DNA of 32,838 nucleotides. Origin: Candidatus Azambacteria bacterium RIFCSPLOWO2_01_FULL_46_26. Lineage in GTDB: Bacteria > Patescibacteriota > Minisyncoccia > UBA9936. The DNA lies in the NCBI GenBank assembly GCA_001774105.1, contig MEYT01000012.1, forward strand, positions 1 through 32,838, read 5' to 3'. Shown here piece by piece: positions 30,710 to 32,838 of the stretch. Numbering within the stretch: position 1 is the stretch's first letter; the number at the start of each line of letters is the position of its first letter. The notes beneath the pieces are model-generated. The model had not been told where the DNA came from, did not search any database, and saw nothing but the letters and a program-made list of their open reading frames with translations. The translations under genes and the position numbers were made by a program.

Positions 30710-31513
30710 TTAAAACCTTGATTTCAAATATCCTATCCGCCTCAGCCAATAATCGTTCTCCCACTCCCAAAGGGTCTTCGCGGCCAGAAACGCTTTGATG
30801 TCGTCGTAAAAATAAGGAAACTCTTTAAGCTCAACCTCTCCCGTCAAATCCCCCCATTCGTGCTCCGACTCCGGACAAACCGGAACGCCGTTTGACTTTC
30901 CGTTTCTTATTTTGCTCCGGCCGCCCTTTTCACGCAATTTCGCTCCGCATTTCCGGCAAATTTTCTGCTGGTCAATACGCAAAATCCAGCGCGTTTCAAT
31001 CTCCCTGGGAAGAGCAAGCGCGCGCCTGATTTCAAACTCCTGCAGAGCGTTAACATACGCCGCGGTTTGCAGGTTATAATCCGAGTAAAAATACGCCGAT
31101 GTTTTTATGTCCAAAACGCCGAATTTTCCGCCGAAAGAGGCCAGCGCGTCCACGGTGCCGGCGTAGCGCTGGCGCGCCGACCAAACCCGCCGTTCAATGA
31201 AATCCGGATGAAAAACCACCCCCCACGTTTCCCTGAATTCGTTGACCGCGTCTATCGCCGGCCTTATCCGCTCCGGGATTTCCGTTTTTTCGCCGAGCAG
31301 AAGTTTTCCAACGATTTCATGAATGAGCGATCCTTCAACCGCCGATTTGTTCTTCACCTCTTCGGCCGAAGAATAACTGTCCATTTCTTTAAAAAACATT
31401 TCCAAAGCCGGCTTATTTTTAATTTCAAGAATCCTGGTCACCCGAGGATACCAGACTCCGTTGATTTCATATCCGCACGTCTCTTTAAAATTTTCGATGT
31501 TTTGATAGCGCAT
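30710..31513 (-). CDS. PD-(D/E)XK superfamily nuclease with zinc-binding insert
   Basis: A RecB/Cas4-like nuclease fold by motif. H65 lies in VEGSLIHEIVGKLL, the motif II Asp is D122 in YAGTVDALASF, the catalytic D135-I-K137 is in FGVLDIKTSA, and Q149 and Y153 lie in YNLQTAAYVNAL. All catalytic positions seem intact. After the core there is a possible zinc site (C186, C189, C213, H218; CRKCG...CPESEH). This differs from the four-Cys iron-sulfur site of Cas4 and AddB. The 267-residue protein has no helicase domain, and no CRISPR array or cas gene is nearby. It sits between pgk and rnhA with very short gaps, suggesting a housekeeping DNA-repair or R-loop-related role; the substrate is unknown. 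Confidence 0.8.
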   Translation of the reverse strand: MRYQNIENFKETCGYEINGVWYPRVTRILEIKNKPALEMFFKEMDSYSSAEEVKNKSAVEGSLIHEIVGKLLLGEKTEIPERIRPAIDAVNEFRETWGVVFHPDFIERRVWSARQRYAGTVDALASFGGKFGVLDIKTSAYFYSDYNLQTAAYVNALQEFEIRRALALPREIETRWILRIDQQKICRKCGAKLREKGGRSKIRNGKSNGVPVCPESEHEWGDLTGEVELKEFPYFYDDIKAFLAAKTLWEWENDYWLRRIGYLKSRF

Positions 31514-31530
31514 AAAGAAAAAAACTTGCC

Positions 31531-32697
31531 TTAATTATTTGTATAATACCCCAAACTTTCCAAACCGGGCAATTTGTTTCCGCTTAAAAATTCAAGCAGA
31601 GCGCCGCCGCCGGTTGAAACATGGTTGAATTTATCCGTTAAATTCAGCTTGCCCAAAACCGCGATCGTTTCTCCGCCGCCGACGATTGAATAAGCGGAAC
31701 TCGTGGCAACGCTTTGGGCGATAAAATACGACCCTCTGGCGAATTGTTCCACTTCAAACAGCCCGATGGGGCCGTTCCAAATTATTGTCTTGGCGTTGTG
31801 AATAATTTTATCAAAAAGCACCAAGCTGTCCGGCCCGATGTCGAAAATTTTCTCGCCATTTTTCACTCCCCCAACCCCGCAAACTCTCACCGGCCTTTCC
31901 CCGGACTCGGAGGATGAAACGATGACGTCCACCGGCAAATGAAGCTTTGGGCTCGTTATTTCAACCTTTTTTAACGGCTCAATCATCTCCTCTTCAACGA
32001 AAGATTTTCCCACGCTTAACCCCTTTGCCTTCAAAACCGTGTTGGCCAAAGCCCCGCCGAGAATCACGTCGTCGGCCAAATTTAAAAACCGTTCTATGAG
32101 TTTGATTTTCGTCGAAATCTTCGCGCCGCCGACAATCACGGCAAGGGGCCTGTCCGGGGAAGTCGTTGCCTGCTCCAAAACGTTAGTTTCTTTTTCCAAA
32201 AGGAGGCCGGCGTATGAAGGTAAAAATTTCGTAATGCCAACAACCGAGGCGTGGGGACGATGACAAACGCCAAAAGCGTCGTTTACGTAAATTTGAGCCA
32301 AGTGAGCCAATTTTTCGGCAAACTCAAGATCGTTCTTTTTTTCTTCCGGATGCCTGCGAAGATTCTCCAAAAAAAGAATCTGCCCGTTTTTCATAGCCCT
32401 TACCTTTTCTTCGACTTGCTTGCCGGCGCACTCGCCGACAAATCGCACTTTCTTTTTAAGCAATTTTTCCAAACGCCGGCTGACCGGCCGCAAACTTTCC
32501 TTTCCATCGCCCAAATGGCTGGCAATGATAATCTTGGCCTTATTTTTTAAAAGATGCTTTATCGTCGGCAAAGCCGCGCGGATTCTAAAATCATCGGCGA
32601 TTCTCGTCGTCCCGCCTTTTTTAACCAAGACGACATTGAAATCAACCCTGAGCAAGACCTTTTTATTTTTAACATCGGCGGATTTAATCGTCAACAT
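31531..32697 (-). CDS. pgk: Phosphoglycerate kinase
   Basis: Transfers phosphate between 1,3-bisphosphoglycerate and ADP in glycolysis. The 388-residue length and many motifs fit: LLRVDFNVVL, LENLRRHPEEKKND, FGVCHRPHASVVG, VIVGGAKISTKIKLIE, IWNGPIGLFE and VSTGGGALLEFLSG. Two conserved sites differ: SHLGRP reads SHLGDG (D64), and GGGDT reads GGGET. The start at 32697 (MLTIKSADVK) is chosen because an extended -10 promoter lies directly before it and the longer frame runs through a terminator. It heads a run with the PD-(D/E)XK nuclease and rnhA. Confidence 0.95.
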   Translation of the reverse strand: MLTIKSADVKNKKVLLRVDFNVVLVKKGGTTRIADDFRIRAALPTIKHLLKNKAKIIIASHLGDGKESLRPVSRRLEKLLKKKVRFVGECAGKQVEEKVRAMKNGQILFLENLRRHPEEKKNDLEFAEKLAHLAQIYVNDAFGVCHRPHASVVGITKFLPSYAGLLLEKETNVLEQATTSPDRPLAVIVGGAKISTKIKLIERFLNLADDVILGGALANTVLKAKGLSVGKSFVEEEMIEPLKKVEITSPKLHLPVDVIVSSSESGERPVRVCGVGGVKNGEKIFDIGPDSLVLFDKIIHNAKTIIWNGPIGLFEVEQFARGSYFIAQSVATSSAYSIVGGGETIAVLGKLNLTDKFNHVSTGGGALLEFLSGNKLPGLESLGYYTNN

Positions 32698-32704
32698 AGT
32701 TATA

Positions 32705-32713
32705 AGTATAACA
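32705..32713 (-). promoter_or_regulatory. Extended -10 promoter for pgk
   Basis: On the minus strand, TGTTATACT is an extended -10 element; transcription would start about at the pgk ATG, giving a leaderless mRNA. Confidence 0.6.
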
Positions 32714-32729
32714 ACTTTCGTGAAAATTA

Positions 32730-32757
32730 AAAATCCCTTGTTTAAGCAAGGGATTTT
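32730..32757 (-). terminator. Terminator of the gene entering from the right edge
   Basis: AAAATCCCTTG (32730-32740) pairs with CAAGGGATTTT (32747-32757), with a T-rich tail on the minus strand. It lies between the stop at 32786 and the pgk promoter. Confidence 0.85.
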
Positions 32758-32785
32758 AAAGAATCTTAACGCGGACAAAAGAATT

Positions 32786-32838
32786 CTATCCCATCAAGTC
32801 CTTTTTCTTTTCTTCAAACTCTTTCTTGTCGATTTCGC
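32786..32838 (-). CDS. C-terminal end of an unidentified gene
   Basis: The minus-strand frame open to the window edge ends EIDKKEFEEKKKDLMG and a TAG stop, followed by a good terminator. The charged pattern resembles the end of a SHOCT-type short C-terminal domain, but too little is visible to name it. Confidence 0.55.
   Translation of the reverse strand, partial: EIDKKEFEEKKKDLMG

Overview
The window looks like a chromosomal segment of a streamlined bacterium, most likely a Candidate Phyla Radiation (Patescibacteria, Parcubacteria-like) lineage. Several features point that way: a short Mfd lacking its usual ends, a short ObgE without C-terminal extension, a Rel without the zinc-finger region, a DUF4012 membrane protein beside glycan genes, very compact gene packing, and A-rich coding with many AAA and GAA codons. 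TGA is used as a stop (dprA, parA, wzz), so there is no sign of code 25. The taxonomic call is inference; no 16S rRNA gene or ribosomal protein is present.

Layout. 1-7.0 kb, plus strand: a tightly packed operon of an LCP-family protein (cut by the window edge), pth, a reduced mfd, dprA and topA, closed by a strong terminator. 7.0-9.2 kb: an exported beta-propeller protein with its own extended -10 promoter. 9.3-12.1 kb: a queuosine-salvage (Qng1/DUF2419) gene divergent from a long Rel (p)ppGpp enzyme, with overlapping -35 boxes. 12.2-14.1 kb: parA-parB and a tRNA-Leu(CAA). 14.1-18.6 kb, minus strand: RNase R, an ABC-F ATPase and ObgE, a translation/RNA-quality group. 18.7-20.2 kb: a self-contained divergent pair, a membrane-anchored c-type cytochrome and an exported beta-rich protein, bounded by terminators. 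20.2-29.7 kb, minus strand: a seven-gene envelope-glycan operon (initiating sugar-phosphate transferase, three GT4 glycosyltransferases, a Wzz-like protein, DUF4012, a MurJ-type flippase). 29.8-30.2 kb: rnpB. 30.3-32.7 kb: pgk, a PD-(D/E)XK nuclease and RNase HI, then the tail of another gene.

How the genes work together. The glycan operon could build a lipid-linked polymer and flip it outward; the LCP protein at the left edge is the kind of enzyme that would attach such a polymer to the wall. pth, ObgE, ABC-F, RNase R, RNase P and Rel cover ribosome rescue, assembly, RNA turnover and starvation signalling.

The two most notable observations: (1) several conserved genes (pth, parB, obgE, the ABC-F gene, topA) carry short palindromic or tandem repeats in frame at loop or linker positions, as if a small repeat family has been spreading through coding sequence; (2) a c-type cytochrome cassette sits in a genome whose other genes suggest a minimal fermentative lifestyle. 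Promoters placed 0-12 bases upstream of start codons suggest frequent leaderless or near-leaderless transcripts.
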